Shown here: in pieces, positions 41,099 through 51,740 of the stretch
How the letters are laid out: every line of letters begins with the position of its first letter
Numbering within the stretch: the first letter of the stretch is position 1
NCBI RefSeq assembly: GCF_001457455.1
Contig: NZ_LN831026.1
Coordinates: 1,302,001 to 1,366,000 of the forward strand
Length of the DNA: 64,000 nucleotides
Source of the DNA: Corynebacterium diphtheriae
Lineage (GTDB): Bacteria; Actinomycetota; Actinomycetes; Mycobacteriales; Mycobacteriaceae
Direction of reading: 5' to 3'
Position numbers and translations under genes: made by a program
The notes under the pieces: generated by a model
The model's input: the letters and a program-made list of their open reading frames with translations, nothing else
Database searches by the model: none
What the model was told of the DNA's origin: nothing

Positions 41099-42247
41099 TT
41101 ATCGATTGCTATCTAACACGCCATTTTCAATCGAATCGCGGGTAGCATTTTGGTGATCCTCAAAATTATTGGTGAACACAGTGGTTCCGTTTTTATCAAT
41201 CGTTACGAAGTACAGCCAGTCCCCCTCGGCAGGATTTTCAAGTGCTTCAATAGCTTGAACGGAGGCACTAGCAATCGGAGTATCTGGCAACCCATCTTTA
41301 GCATAAGTATTCCATGCAGTCACGCGAGCGCGGTCCTCGTTGGTCGTAGCGACTTCTTGTTCTGCCAAGCCATAGTTCACAGTTGAGTCAAACTCAAGAC
41401 GCATTGGCTTCGCCAAACGATTAAGAATGACCCGCGCAACTTTGTCAAAGTCTCCTGCTGGCGCTTCGCGTTCTACAAGCGAAGCCGCGGTGAGCAACTC
41501 ATAAGGACTCAGACCAACAGTCTGTGCGCGCTGCGCAAGTGAGGTCTTTTCAAAAGTTTCGGCACCACGCTTAATCAGATCCTGCAAAATGCCAAGGGCA
41601 TCTTTTTCTGGGTTAACGATATATGACCCTGGGACAATCAGACCTTCCAAACGTTTAGGATCATTTGCACGCGCAGCAACTGCATCCCGAGCCCAATCTG
41701 GAACTCCAAGTTCTTCCAACGATGCTGTTGCACCTACCTGCTGCAGTTCCGCAGAACTAATGCATTTGGTCGAGCCTTGAGAACACGTCACGTCTGAAAT
41801 CATTGAGTAGATTCCTTTACGCGTTTGTCCCTTAACCACTGTGACGTCTATCAATGTGGAGCCACCATGGATTTCGAGCATATCGATCTTACGCGAAGGA
41901 TCGAGCAGTGCTTTGACTGCTTCTGCAGCACTCATTTTCTTTTCTAGGCGATAAAAACCTGGCTTAACTTGACTGGCCCCCGGATTAGAAAATGCAGCGC
42001 CTTGGAAAGCATCGTTACTTGCGACGATCCCACGCTCGGCAAGTTCAGGCCCTAGTTCGGAAAGAGACGACCCTTCTTTGATCTCCACAAGCGCCATCTC
42101 TCCGTTGCCCGCACCCTTGTAATCAGACCCTCCGTTGACAAAATGGACGCCGATGTAAATTACCGAACCAATAATCAAGACTAAGGCAGCAACCAACACG
42201 GCCAAACCACGTTGACGCCGTTTGACGTATTTACTTTCCATTCGCAT
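41099..42247 (-). CDS. mltG: Endolytic murein transglycosylase MltG
   Basis: A membrane-anchored YceG-like lytic transglycosylase that cuts nascent glycan strands. The 382-residue product has a short basic cytoplasmic start, one transmembrane helix (about 14-35, GLAVLVAALVLIIGSVIYIGV), a LysM-like region, and the catalytic domain with AASLVEREAPAGDFDKVARV (catalytic Glu) and LEFDSTVNYGL. ATG at 42247 with AAAGG upstream; ATG at 42241 is the alternative. It lies downstream of ruvX (112-bp gap), the usual alaS-ruvX-mltG-aroE order. Confidence 0.95.
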   Translation of the reverse strand: MRMESKYVKRRQRGLAVLVAALVLIIGSVIYIGVHFVNGGSDYKGAGNGEMALVEIKEGSSLSELGPELAERGIVASNDAFQGAAFSNPGASQVKPGFYRLEKKMSAAEAVKALLDPSRKIDMLEIHGGSTLIDVTVVKGQTRKGIYSMISDVTCSQGSTKCISSAELQQVGATASLEELGVPDWARDAVAARANDPKRLEGLIVPGSYIVNPEKDALGILQDLIKRGAETFEKTSLAQRAQTVGLSPYELLTAASLVEREAPAGDFDKVARVILNRLAKPMRLEFDSTVNYGLAEQEVATTNEDRARVTAWNTYAKDGLPDTPIASASVQAIEALENPAEGDWLYFVTIDKNGTTVFTNNFEDHQNATRDSIENGVLDSNR

Positions 42248-42359
42248 CGATGTGAGCCTTTCGTTTCAGGTCGCTACTGACCTTGCTAGATTATTGATTC
42301 TACTTTTTACAGCGATAATTTTCAGTTGCAGCGCCGTATTATGCTACAAGTGGGCTTTT

Positions 42360-42875
42360 CTACGGGATTGTCCGATTCTCTAGTACGTTGTTTCGGGCAT
42401 CCAACCAAGATTGAAGAATTTCTACTGCTGCGGCTTGGTCAACCACGCTTCTCCCCTTTTTCTCTGAAACACCAGAGGCTCTGAGAGCTTGTGTTGCAAC
42501 CACTGTGGTTAGACGCTCATCAGCCATTTTCACTGCAACATGTTCCCACCCGTTTTTATGCATCCGACGTCGAATTCTAAAAGCGACATCTTTGGCATGT
42601 TTGACGCTTTTTGAGCCATTTCCTTTTAGATCTCGCGGAAGCCCGACAACTACTTCTACTATATGATTGTCACAAATTACTTCTGCAATTCTGTCAATGT
42701 CTTGCTTATCACTGTCTTTGAGTCCTGTTTCACGCGCGACTGTTTCGAATGGCATTGCCATACGAGCACCAGAATCGGACATTGCTAATCCAATTCGAAC
42801 TGTACCTACATCAACGCCGAGTCGTCGCCCCATCCCAGGATCGTTATCTCCGGGAATATCCGGTTGAACTACCAT
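42360..42875 (-). CDS. ruvX: RuvX/YqgF-type Holliday-junction resolvase
   Basis: An RNase-H-fold nuclease; members act on Holliday junctions or on pre-16S rRNA. The 171-residue product has [19 protein letters not shown] with the first catalytic Asp, [11 protein letters not shown] with the middle motif, DERLTTV and [14 protein letters not shown] with the last Asp. ATG at 42875 has AAGGA eight bases upstream; the longer frame to 42974 adds unconserved sequence. It lies downstream of alaS after a 265-bp gap. Confidence 0.93.
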   Translation of the reverse strand: MVVQPDIPGDNDPGMGRRLGVDVGTVRIGLAMSDSGARMAMPFETVARETGLKDSDKQDIDRIAEVICDNHIVEVVVGLPRDLKGNGSKSVKHAKDVAFRIRRRMHKNGWEHVAVKMADERLTTVVATQALRASGVSEKKGRSVVDQAAAVEILQSWLDARNNVLENRTIP

Positions 42876-43072
42876 GTAAAAATCCTTACATCGTGAACTT
42901 TGCACAGTCACTAAAACAAACTTTTGACGTTTAAAGGCACAATTGACACGTACGGCAACGTACCGAGCAAACAAATGTTACCTATTTGTAACCGTCGAAC
43001 GCCAACTTATGGGTTTTATACCACTATTACCACGATATTTATCGAATATTGCTAGAGCTCATTCAAAAGAAA

Positions 43073-43123
43073 TTCGACCGCATCGACGAACAGTAAATTA
43101 TTGTTTACATCGATGCGGTCGGA
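43073..43123 (-). terminator. Nested hairpin after alaS, probable terminator
   Basis: CGACCGCATCGA (43075-43086) pairs perfectly with TCGATGCGGTCG (43110-43121), with one wobble and one further pair outside. The 23-base loop contains a second small stem, GTAAA/TTTAC. On the minus strand AATTTCTTTTG follows. It lies 18 bases after the alaS stop and probably ends that transcript or attenuates flow into ruvX. Confidence 0.65.
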
Positions 43124-43140
43124 GTTTCAAAATAAATTGC

Positions 43141-45807
43141 TTATGCTGACATCTCTGCCTTTACAGCTGCAATTCCTTGATCGAATCCACTAGAGTTTCG
43201 TGCTGACCCTTGAGCCATGTCTGGCTTTCCACCGCCATTTCCTTCAATGTACTGTCCTAGGATCTTTGCGTATGCATTCGCTTTGTATCCTGCGGAAACA
43301 GCAGCCTTTGTAGCGCCGACAACAAATGGTGCCTTACCGGAGGCGTCTTCGCCCACCAAAGCAACCACTGCAGGAACATCGCCTAAGCGTTGTTTAATAT
43401 CTGCAGCAAGAGAACGCAGATCACCCATGTTTTCCACATCAGAGACTCGCTGAGCAACAAGTTTGACCCCATTGACCTCTATGGCCCCTGCAACTAGTCC
43501 CGTAGCTTGGGCCATCAATTGGGCCGAACGCATATCGGCAATAGCTTTTTCAGCATCTTTAAGCTTTTGGGTCAATGCAGCAATACGATCTGGTAACTCT
43601 TCCGGCTTAACTTTCATGGAGGATGCGATGTTTTCTACAAGCGCTTGCTCTTTGGCCAAGTACTTGAAGGAATCGAGTCCTGTGTACGCCTCGATGCGAC
43701 GTACGCCTGATCCCACAGAAGATTCACCCAAAATTGCAACAGGACCGATTTGCGAAGAATGTGTTACGTGGGTACCACCGCACAGCTCGATAGAGAATGG
43801 TCCACCAACTTCGATCACACGAACTTCCGATCCATAATTCTCACCGAACAAGGCCAGTGCTCCCATTGCTTTTGCCTCCTCGAGAGAGGTTTCAATGGTA
43901 TTAACATCCCAATCGGAGTCAACGGCTTGGTTAGTTATGTTCTGAATTTCTTCCAGCTGCCGTGGCGTCAAGCTTTCAGTGTAGTTAAAGTCAAAGCGAA
44001 GATAGCCAGGCTTGTTCATAGAACCAGCCTGAACCGCAGTAGGACCAAGTACCTGGCGGAGAGCAGCATGGATCAAGTGCGTTCCTGTGTGTGCTTGTCG
44101 AGCAGCATGGCGCCAGTCACTATCTACCTGTGCGGTTACGACATCGCCAACGCTCAGTCCGCCCTGTGCCACAGTAGCCTTATGAACCCAGAGCTTCTTT
44201 CCAATTTTTTGGACGTCCTTGACTTTTAGCACCGTGTCGCCCATGAGAATTTGACCGCGGTCGCCTAACTGGCCACCTGCTTCTGCATAAAGCGGAGATG
44301 CTTCCAGAATTACTTCGACTTCTTCACCGGCTTTGATTTCGTTAACCTTGTTGCCGGCGGACAATAGACCCAATACCTTGGAATCGGTCGTGAGCTCATC
44401 ATAGCCAGTAAAGACTGTAGGATGCTCATCTACCCATTCACGGTATATGGACAAATCAGCGTGCCCATGTTTTTTAGCGCGATTGTCGGCTTTTGCTCGT
44501 GCGCGCTGCTCCGCCATCAATGAGTTAAAGCCTTCAATATCAACGTTGAGTCCCGCTTCAGCTGCCATCTCAAGCGTCAGATCGATGGGGAAACCGTAGG
44601 TATCGTGAAGCTTAAAAGCAGCTGCACCATCAAGAACTTTATTTCCGGATGTCTTTACCTGGTCTGCTTTGTCTTCGAAAAGCTCGGTTCCTGACGCCAA
44701 AGTTTTAAGGAATGCCTTTTCTTCGGTGATCGCAACTCGAAGAATACGCTCACGGTTATCCGCAATTTCTGGATATGAGGGAGTCATCGTATCCATGATG
44801 GTGTTCATGAACTTTTCAAGCGTCTTACCCTTAGCACCAAGCAAATGAGCAGATCGGATGATGCGACGCAGCAATCGACGCAGAATGTATCCGCGTCCTT
44901 CATTTCCGGGAGTCACTCCGTCAAGAATAAGCATCATGCCCGTACGAGAGTGGTCCGCAATCACACGGAAACGAATGTTATCGTCGTCATTCGTACCGTA
45001 AGTTGCTCCGGTCAGCTCTTCTGCAACATTAATAACTGGCCGCAACAGATCAGTTTCGTAGACATTGTCTACTCCCTGAAGGATACAAGCAACACGCTCA
45101 ATACCCATTCCGGTGTCAATGTTCTTTTTAGGAAGCGGTCCGACAATTTCAAAATTATCCTTGCCGATGCCTTCTCCACGCTCATTTTCCATGAAAACCA
45201 AATTCCAGATTTCCATGTAGCGGTTGTCATCAGCAATTGGACCACCTTCAGCACCATATTCGGGACCACGGTCATAGTAAATCTCCGAGCATGGACCACA
45301 GGGGCCGGGGATACCCATTGACCAGTAGTTATCCGCCATGCCTAGTCGCTGGATGCGTTCGCTAGGAACACCAATCTTTTTGTTCCAGATTTCTGCAGCT
45401 TCGTCGTCATCAAGGTAGACCGTGACCCACAGGCGCTCAGGATCTAACCCCAAGCCACCTTCAGCGACCGTTCCAGTGAGCAGCTGCCACGCATGTGTGA
45501 TCGCGCCTTCTTTAAAGTATTGACCGAAGGAGAAGTTACCCGCCATCTGAAAAAACGTATTGTGACGGGTAGTAATACCTACTTCTTCGATATCAAGGGT
45601 GCGTACGCATTTTTGAATCGACGTTGCGGTGCCATTAAGAAACGGTGGGTTCTGTTGACCCAAGAAGTATGGTTTGAACGGAACCATACCTGCGTTGACG
45701 AACAGCAGGTTCGGGTCGTCAAGAATCAACGACGCGCTTGGAACAGCTTCGTGTCCAGCCTTGACGAAGTGATTAGTAAAGCGTTCCCGAATTTCATGGG
45801 TCTGCAC
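43141..45807 (-). CDS. alaS: Alanyl-tRNA synthetase
   Basis: Charges tRNA-Ala and edits mischarged Ser/Gly. The 888-residue protein has the class II core ([22 protein letters not shown] motifs after residue 80), the editing domain with the zinc motif [16 protein letters not shown] and [13 protein letters not shown], and a C-terminal DHHA1 oligomerisation domain ending [17 protein letters not shown] at 45807 gives the family N-terminus [10 protein letters not shown] and has GAGGA upstream; ATG at 45843 would add 12 unconserved residues. Confidence 0.97.
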   Translation of the reverse strand: MQTHEIRERFTNHFVKAGHEAVPSASLILDDPNLLFVNAGMVPFKPYFLGQQNPPFLNGTATSIQKCVRTLDIEEVGITTRHNTFFQMAGNFSFGQYFKEGAITHAWQLLTGTVAEGGLGLDPERLWVTVYLDDDEAAEIWNKKIGVPSERIQRLGMADNYWSMGIPGPCGPCSEIYYDRGPEYGAEGGPIADDNRYMEIWNLVFMENERGEGIGKDNFEIVGPLPKKNIDTGMGIERVACILQGVDNVYETDLLRPVINVAEELTGATYGTNDDDNIRFRVIADHSRTGMMLILDGVTPGNEGRGYILRRLLRRIIRSAHLLGAKGKTLEKFMNTIMDTMTPSYPEIADNRERILRVAITEEKAFLKTLASGTELFEDKADQVKTSGNKVLDGAAAFKLHDTYGFPIDLTLEMAAEAGLNVDIEGFNSLMAEQRARAKADNRAKKHGHADLSIYREWVDEHPTVFTGYDELTTDSKVLGLLSAGNKVNEIKAGEEVEVILEASPLYAEAGGQLGDRGQILMGDTVLKVKDVQKIGKKLWVHKATVAQGGLSVGDVVTAQVDSDWRHAARQAHTGTHLIHAALRQVLGPTAVQAGSMNKPGYLRFDFNYTESLTPRQLEEIQNITNQAVDSDWDVNTIETSLEEAKAMGALALFGENYGSEVRVIEVGGPFSIELCGGTHVTHSSQIGPVAILGESSVGSGVRRIEAYTGLDSFKYLAKEQALVENIASSMKVKPEELPDRIAALTQKLKDAEKAIADMRSAQLMAQATGLVAGAIEVNGVKLVAQRVSDVENMGDLRSLAADIKQRLGDVPAVVALVGEDASGKAPFVVGATKAAVSAGYKANAYAKILGQYIEGNGGGKPDMAQGSARNSSGFDQGIAAVKAEMSA

Positions 45808-45968
45808 AGCAGTAGTCCTCGCTTGATAGTTAAAAGTTTTCATTTCTCTTTACTGCATGACCTGGGTGTGCACATGCCAGCAGAAAAGCAATCGGTTTTC
45901 TAGCTTACTCGTAGATCGATCAAAACAAATCACAGGCCTTGCGTATCATCAAATCTTTTGCCAAAAGC

Positions 45969-47327
45969 TTATCGACGTTGCCCTCGTACAATCCTACGCA
46001 ACTTGCCTAAGTAACTCTCGATCCGTTGTTCTGCCCCATGCTCGCTTGGGCGATAATAAACAACATCCTCAAGTCCGTCAGGGATATATTGCTGCTCGAC
46101 AATTCCTCGAGGATCATCATGCGGGTACTTATACCCAACGGCGTTTCCCAGTTGCTTGGCACCCGCATAATGACCATCACGCAGATGCGCTGGAACTGGG
46201 CCTGTTTTACCTTGCTTTACGTCTGCCAGCGCAGCATCAATCGCAGTTATCACAGCGTTGGATTTTGGCGCCGTCGCCAAGTGAATAGTTGCCTGCGCTA
46301 AATTGATACGTGCTTCTGGCATACCAATCAAAGCGACTGCTTGACTCGCCGCTACTGCTACGCTCAACGCTTGAGGATCCGCCATGCCGACGTCTTCGCT
46401 GGCGTGAATCACAAGACGACGCGCGATAAAACGGGGGTCTTCTCCTGCATCAATCATTCTGGCGAGGTAATGCAATGCAGCATCGACATCAGAGCCCCTC
46501 ATCGACTTAATGAAGGCACTCACAACGTCATAATGCTGATCTCCGTCGCGATCATATCGAACAATAGCTTTGTCAACATTGTGCCGAATGATCTCAGGCG
46601 TTAGCTCTTCCCCATCGGCTAAAGATTCAGATGCCGCTTCTAAATAAGTTAATGAACGCCGTGCATCGCCGCCTGAAAGGAGAACTAGTTGTTCCAACGC
46701 TTCGTCAGAAATAGTGATTCGATTATCAAGACCTCTTTTATCTTGCAAAGCATGTAACAACACGGTTTTAATATCGTCGTGAGTTAAAGGTTTTAATTGC
46801 AAAATGAGAGAACGCGAAAGCAACGGCGCCACTACGGAAAACGAAGGATTTTCAGTTGTAGCTGCAACCAACAAAACTGTTCGGTTTTCTACGGCAGCAA
46901 GTAAGGCGTCTTGTTGCGTCTTGGAAAAACGATGGACCTCGTCGATAAATAAGACCGTCCGTTTTCCATGAATAAGATTTCGCCTTGCTTGATCGATAAC
47001 CTCTCTGATTTCTTTCACGCCAGAATTTAATGCAGATAATCCAACAAATTCATGGCCAGTACCAGCACTTATCAACGAAGCAATCGTGGTCTTACCAGTT
47101 CCTGGAGGTCCATATAATATCACCGATGCATCACCGGATCCAGCAATTAGCCGCTGTAGAGGCTTCCCAGGATCTAACAGATGGCGTTGCCCCACAACTT
47201 CATCCAACGATTGAGGGCGCATGCGTGCTGCCAATGGTGCATACGGCCCTGCTTTGAAAAAGTTATGAGCATCTGAATCACTAGATGACCGAGCAGTTTG
47301 GACTGGAGAATCAAAAAGAGAGTCCAT
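45969..47327 (-). CDS. rarA: Replication-associated recombination protein A (RarA/MgsA)
   Basis: A clamp-loader-like AAA+ ATPase that acts at stalled forks. The 452-residue product has a short N-terminal tail, [15 protein letters not shown], Walker [16 protein letters not shown], Walker [18 protein letters not shown], sensor [10 protein letters not shown] and the C-terminal MgsA domain ([26 protein letters not shown]). ATG at 47327 lies 12 bases after AGGAGG; ATG at 47339 abuts that motif with no spacer, so 47327 is preferred, with some doubt. alaS follows in the same direction. Confidence 0.95.
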   Translation of the reverse strand: MDSLFDSPVQTARSSSDSDAHNFFKAGPYAPLAARMRPQSLDEVVGQRHLLDPGKPLQRLIAGSGDASVILYGPPGTGKTTIASLISAGTGHEFVGLSALNSGVKEIREVIDQARRNLIHGKRTVLFIDEVHRFSKTQQDALLAAVENRTVLLVAATTENPSFSVVAPLLSRSLILQLKPLTHDDIKTVLLHALQDKRGLDNRITISDEALEQLVLLSGGDARRSLTYLEAASESLADGEELTPEIIRHNVDKAIVRYDRDGDQHYDVVSAFIKSMRGSDVDAALHYLARMIDAGEDPRFIARRLVIHASEDVGMADPQALSVAVAASQAVALIGMPEARINLAQATIHLATAPKSNAVITAIDAALADVKQGKTGPVPAHLRDGHYAGAKQLGNAVGYKYPHDDPRGIVEQQYIPDGLEDVVYYRPSEHGAEQRIESYLGKLRRIVRGQRR

Positions 47328-47363
47328 TATGCTCTTCATCCTCCTTTTCGTTAGTCTGCAACT

Positions 47364-48623
47364 CTATTCAGTCGACTCATCGTCCGTGAGGAGGTCAACA
47401 ACCGCTTGGGCAAAAGCAGCAACTACCGGAAATCTCGTATCCGACTCTCGTTGCGCAAATCGATTCAATGCTTCAAATGTCTCATAGAGATCCTGTCGAA
47501 GCAAAGCAACCAAATCTGCATCCTCACTCGTTTCTGGAACAAACGTTCCCAGTAGAATATCGCCAGTAGCAGCAATTTCTTTAACGATTTCCTCTACATC
47601 AAATGCAGTCGCTTTTTCGGTACCTATTTTATGAAAAAGCTCTTCATAGGCTTCACTGCTAGAACCTAAATACATCATCGTTACGCTTGAAAAAGCCCAG
47701 CCGATTAGTGCAGTTAAAATCCGCGCGTGCAAACGGGGCGTATTCCGTACGTTGGGCCACATATCCCCAACCTGTTGTACCCATGATTCGATGAAAATAT
47801 CTGCTTCAGCGTCCGAGATGGGACGAGCAAAAAGATACTGAGGAAAACCTGCGATAACACTAGCAACATCAAAGGCCGCATCACGGAATCCGGCCCACTC
47901 ATAATCTAAAAACTCGGTCCGGTCAGCCACAATAATGTTGTCTGGAGACAAATCAAATGGCGTAAAGGCTCGATGTTGACCGGTAACTAACCTTCGCATT
48001 GCTTCTTGTGCAAAGCTTTTCACTACATCCGGAACCGTAATCCCGGCTTGTTCCACAAGTGTGATGCCCACGCCGATATTAAGACGCAGTAACCTTTCTC
48101 TGAAACCATGCATAGGCTGCACTTCTGGATGTTTGACTAACATCCTATGGAGCAAAATATTAAAATCTTGTTCCTTGGCAGCTGTTCCTACATGCAGCTT
48201 TCCGATAGCTTCACCCAAATTGCGCAAAATCCCAATTCGCACATCATTTTCATGGCGCTCAAGGAGTTCGGCGAATGTATCTCCGTCTCCGGAATCGGAA
48301 ATCACCAGGAGGTGCTGTTCTACGTCATAGGCTAAGAGGACAGGACCTGGTCGAACATCAGCATTCAGAGATGTTGTGAACTGATAAGAAACTACTTCAC
48401 GCATCAGCGTGGATTCGTCGATAAGCCTTCCAGTGGGCGGGATATATTTCACAACCACTGAACGATTGGGAAAAAATGGGGACGACGCGACGCGAGCTCT
48501 CAATACGACTGCTGCCCCTGATCCTGCTAAGCGATCCCAATCAGTCAATGATTGCGAACCACCATAACGCTTAGTCAAAAGTTCTTCAGCAGCAGAAATA
48601 ATCTGGCTGTGCGATTCAAACAT
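47364..48623 (-). CDS. Phosphotransferase-fold (APH/choline-kinase-like) protein
   Basis: The 419-residue product has a kinase-like fold: an N-lobe with ATP-site features (AVVLRARVASS, SVVVKYIPP with a Lys), a catalytic loop AFTPFDLSPDNIIVAD in place of HGDLHPGN, and LDYEWAGFRDAAFDVAS in place of the IDWE/DFG segment. The catalytic Asp and the metal-binding Asn and Asp are present although the leading His is not. The substrate is unknown; I see no reason to call it a resistance gene. ATG at 48623 is chosen; the frame extends 30 codons upstream. It lies between aspS and rarA, 36 bases ahead of rarA. Confidence 0.75.
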   Translation of the reverse strand: MFESHSQIISAAEELLTKRYGGSQSLTDWDRLAGSGAAVVLRARVASSPFFPNRSVVVKYIPPTGRLIDESTLMREVVSYQFTTSLNADVRPGPVLLAYDVEQHLLVISDSGDGDTFAELLERHENDVRIGILRNLGEAIGKLHVGTAAKEQDFNILLHRMLVKHPEVQPMHGFRERLLRLNIGVGITLVEQAGITVPDVVKSFAQEAMRRLVTGQHRAFTPFDLSPDNIIVADRTEFLDYEWAGFRDAAFDVASVIAGFPQYLFARPISDAEADIFIESWVQQVGDMWPNVRNTPRLHARILTALIGWAFSSVTMMYLGSSSEAYEELFHKIGTEKATAFDVEEIVKEIAATGDILLGTFVPETSEDADLVALLRQDLYETFEALNRFAQRESDTRFPVVAAFAQAVVDLLTDDESTE

Positions 48624-48748
48624 CACGTCGGTTTCTTCCTTTTCATTAAGCGATACCGCTTTCGCGAAAATCGGGACCCCATTAGCATCATTATGACGCC
48701 AACAAAGCCCCAACTTCTAGTGCCTAGCCCACTGTGAGCTTTGCATTG

Positions 48749-50548
48749 TTAGACTGCGGACTCGTCAGTCTTTTTCTTTGGTTTGAAATCCACGCCAGTT
48801 TCTCGACGCTGCTCAAATGGAATTGGTGCGGGAGCGTCGGTCAGCGGATCAACGCCGCCACCTGACTTCGGGAACGCGATTACGTCACGAATCGAGGAGA
48901 ATCCGCCAAGCAACGAGACGATACGATCCCAACCGAAAGCAATTCCGCCGTGTGGAGGAGCACCGAAGGCAAAGGCATCAAGCAAGAAACCAAACTTCTC
49001 GCGAGCTTCATCCTCCGTGATGCCCATAACTTTAAAGACTCGTTCTTGAACATCACGACGGTGAATACGAATCGAACCGCCACCGATTTCATTACCGTTG
49101 CAGACAATGTCGTAAGCATAAGCAGTTGCTTCTCCTGGATTCTCGTCAAAAGAATCTAGCCATTCAGGCTTCGGAGAAGTAAATGCGTGGTGAACCGCAG
49201 TCCACTTCGAATGACCAAGTGCCACATCTCCTGATGCAGTTGCATCCGCAGACGGCTCGAACAACGGTGCATCTACGACCCAAGTAAATGCCCAATCGCC
49301 TTCCTTGATCAAGTCAAGTTTCTTAGCGATTTCGTTTCGAGCAGCACCCAAGAGCGCGCGTGAGCTCTTAGTCTCACCAGCAGCAAAGAAAATACAATCG
49401 CCAGGTTTTGCGCCAACATGGGCTGCAATACCAGCACGTTCTTCGTCAGTGATGTTCTTAGAAACTGGGCCGGTAAGCTCACCATTCTCGCCGACCAAAA
49501 TGTATGCGAGTCCCTTAGCTCCGCGCTGTTTCGCCCATTCTTGCCAAGCATCAAGCTGACGACGTGGCTGAGAAGCTCCACCATCCATTACAACTGCACC
49601 GACGTATTCATTTTGGAACACTCGGAAAGTGGTGTTCTTGAAGAAGTCTGTGCACTCAACGATCTTAATGTCGAACCGTAGATCGGGCTTGTCCGAACCA
49701 TATAGACGCATAGCATCGGCATACGTCATGCGTGGAATCGGTGTAGGAATCTCATATCCGATGAGCTTCCACAGCGAAGAAACAATCTCTTCAGCCAATG
49801 CGATGACATCATCTTGATCAACAAAGCTCATCTCGATATCGAGCTGAGTAAATTCAGGTTGACGGTCAGCGCGGAAATCCTCATCTCGATAACAACGAGC
49901 AATTTGGTAGTAGCGCTCCATGCCCGCAACCATCAAGAGCTGCTTGAATAGCTGCGGCGATTGAGGTAGCGCATACCATGATCCTGGCTTCAGACGAGCT
50001 GGGACAAGAAAGTCACGGGCACCTTCTGGAGTCGAACGCGTCAGAGTTGGCGTCTCAATTTCAACAAAATCGTGAGAATCGAGTACGTTACGTGCCGCTT
50101 TATTAGCTTGCGACCGCAACCTCAAGGCTGCGCCTTGGTTCGGGCGACGCAAGTCTAGGTAACGATACTTAAGACGTGTCTCTTCTCCAACTTCGCCTCC
50201 CTGAGAAACATCATCAATCTGAAATGGCAATGGTGCAGCTTCATTCAGGATTTCCAAGTCAGTGACGTTGACCTCGATTGCACCCGAAGCAAGATTGGGG
50301 TTCTCGGAACCTTCTGGACGAGCCTCTACTTCACCGGTTACCTTGATACAGAATTCACTCCGCAGGTGGTGTGCCTGCTCAGCTACATCGTTTTCACGGA
50401 AAACGACCTGAACCAGCCCGGAAGAATCACGGAGATCGATGAAGATAACACCACCATGATCTCGACGGCGTGAAACCCAACCTGTGAGGGTGACTGTCTG
50501 GCCGGCGGTCTCTTTACCAAGATCACCTGCGAGATGAGTGCGCAACAC
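48749..50548 (-). CDS. aspS: Aspartyl-tRNA synthetase
   Basis: Charges tRNA with aspartate. The 599-residue bacterial-type enzyme has an N-terminal OB fold ([20 protein letters not shown]), class II motif 2 [18 protein letters not shown], an inserted GAD domain, and motif 3 [16 protein letters not shown]. Whether it also charges tRNA-Asn cannot be decided here. GTG at 50548 ([11 protein letters not shown]) matches the family start and lies ten bases after AAAGGA; GTG at 50554 is an alternative. The divergent gap to the metalloprotease is 227 bp. Confidence 0.96.
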   Translation of the reverse strand: MLRTHLAGDLGKETAGQTVTLTGWVSRRRDHGGVIFIDLRDSSGLVQVVFRENDVAEQAHHLRSEFCIKVTGEVEARPEGSENPNLASGAIEVNVTDLEILNEAAPLPFQIDDVSQGGEVGEETRLKYRYLDLRRPNQGAALRLRSQANKAARNVLDSHDFVEIETPTLTRSTPEGARDFLVPARLKPGSWYALPQSPQLFKQLLMVAGMERYYQIARCYRDEDFRADRQPEFTQLDIEMSFVDQDDVIALAEEIVSSLWKLIGYEIPTPIPRMTYADAMRLYGSDKPDLRFDIKIVECTDFFKNTTFRVFQNEYVGAVVMDGGASQPRRQLDAWQEWAKQRGAKGLAYILVGENGELTGPVSKNITDEERAGIAAHVGAKPGDCIFFAAGETKSSRALLGAARNEIAKKLDLIKEGDWAFTWVVDAPLFEPSADATASGDVALGHSKWTAVHHAFTSPKPEWLDSFDENPGEATAYAYDIVCNGNEIGGGSIRIHRRDVQERVFKVMGITEDEAREKFGFLLDAFAFGAPPHGGIAFGWDRIVSLLGGFSSIRDVIAFPKSGGGVDPLTDAPAPIPFEQRRETGVDFKPKKKTDESAV

Positions 50549-50775
50549 GTGCACCAAATCCTTTCGCTTGTACGGGAGTTAGCCCGCCCTTTGCTTATCA
50601 ACTGAAGGATTTTACCGCGTTACCGTAATATTCGCGACACCAGCCCACCTTTTGCCCCAAAGTGATTGATTACCGTTTTTCATTTGGGACCATTTCCACC
50701 CATGCCACTTTCAAATTTGCATTTACGCTGCATAAAGGAACTCCTCACGGCTAAAACCTATGGCATGATGAAAAC

Positions 50776-51660
50776 ATGACTTTTCGTGGCGGTATAGAAA
50801 AACCAGAAAATCTTGCCAGATCGGGCGGCGGTGGCGGCGGACGCATCGCTGCAGGAGGCGGCATAGGAACATTACTGCTCGTAGGATTATTCCTACTCAT
50901 GGGCGGCAATCCATCAGACTTGGGTCAAATTATTGGCTCTGATTCTGCGCAAAATCAACAACAAGCGCGCTCTGGGACTTTGGAACATTGCAAGACAACG
51001 GATGATGCAAATGCACATGCGGACTGTCGTGTCGAATTTACTGCTATTTCGGTTAATCAAATGTGGCAAGAACAACTTCAAAAGCAAGCTGGAATTGCGT
51101 TCGAAAAACCCAACATCACAGTATTCTCACAAGCGGTTTCCACAGGTTGCGGCACCGCCTCATCTGCTACCGGCCCTTTTTATTGCCCCCGCGATCGCAC
51201 CGCCTATTTTGATGTTAGCTTCTTTGATTCCCTACAACGTTACGGAGGCGAAAATACTCCGTTCGCGCAGGAATACATTGTGGCACATGAGATCGGGCAT
51301 CATATTCAAAACCTAGAAGGCACACTAGGACTATCTGATTATAATGATCCCGGTCCTAATTCGAATGCAGTCAAGATTGAGTTACAGGCCGACTGCTATG
51401 CGGGTGTCTGGGGGCATTACGCAGATAAAGGGGATAATGCCTTCCTTGAACCGATCACCAAACAACAAGTCAATGATGCTATAACGGCGGCTCGCGCAGT
51501 TGGCGATGACAACATCCAAGAACGCGCAACCGGAAGAGTCAACACCGAATCGTTTACTCACGGTTCTTCCGATCAGAGACAACGAGCATTCCTCGCAGGC
51601 TATAATTTAGGGAAAATGAGCAGCTGCGATACTCTCGATCGACACGTGTACAAAGACTAA
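50776..51660 (+). CDS. YpfJ-type neutral zinc metalloprotease
   Basis: A 294-residue putative membrane-anchored metalloprotease (YpfJ/zinc_ZnMcY). It has a Gly-rich linker (about residues 17-29), a transmembrane segment (about 30-43, IGTLLLVGLFLLMG), then an extracytoplasmic domain with Cys pairs and the zinc motif AHEIGHHIQNL (H171, E172, H175). The downstream KIELQADCYAGVWGH holds the third ligand. The substrate is unknown. ATG at 50776 has no ribosome-binding site upstream and may be leaderless. It is divergent from aspS and converges on the helicase gene at a shared hairpin. Confidence 0.88.
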   Translation: MTFRGGIEKPENLARSGGGGGGRIAAGGGIGTLLLVGLFLLMGGNPSDLGQIIGSDSAQNQQQARSGTLEHCKTTDDANAHADCRVEFTAISVNQMWQEQLQKQAGIAFEKPNITVFSQAVSTGCGTASSATGPFYCPRDRTAYFDVSFFDSLQRYGGENTPFAQEYIVAHEIGHHIQNLEGTLGLSDYNDPGPNSNAVKIELQADCYAGVWGHYADKGDNAFLEPITKQQVNDAITAARAVGDDNIQERATGRVNTESFTHGSSDQRQRAFLAGYNLGKMSSCDTLDRHVYKD

Positions 51661-51699
51661 TTTGTTTTTAGCCGCAAAGTCATATTTGCACGATGGTTA

Positions 51700-51739
51700 A
51701 TGGCTCTTTTTCAACTTGAATAGTTGGAAAAAGAGCCAT
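51700..51739. terminator. Shared terminator hairpin between metalloprotease and helicase genes
   Basis: ATGGCTCTTTTTCAACT (51700-51716) and AGTTGGAAAAAGAGCCAT (51722-51739) form a long stem with one bulged base and a five-base loop. It lies about 40 bases after the plus-strand gene and two bases after the minus-strand stop. The T-run lies inside the stem rather than after it, so it is not a perfect terminator, though the position fits convergent transcripts. Confidence 0.55.
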
Positions 51740-51740
51740 C

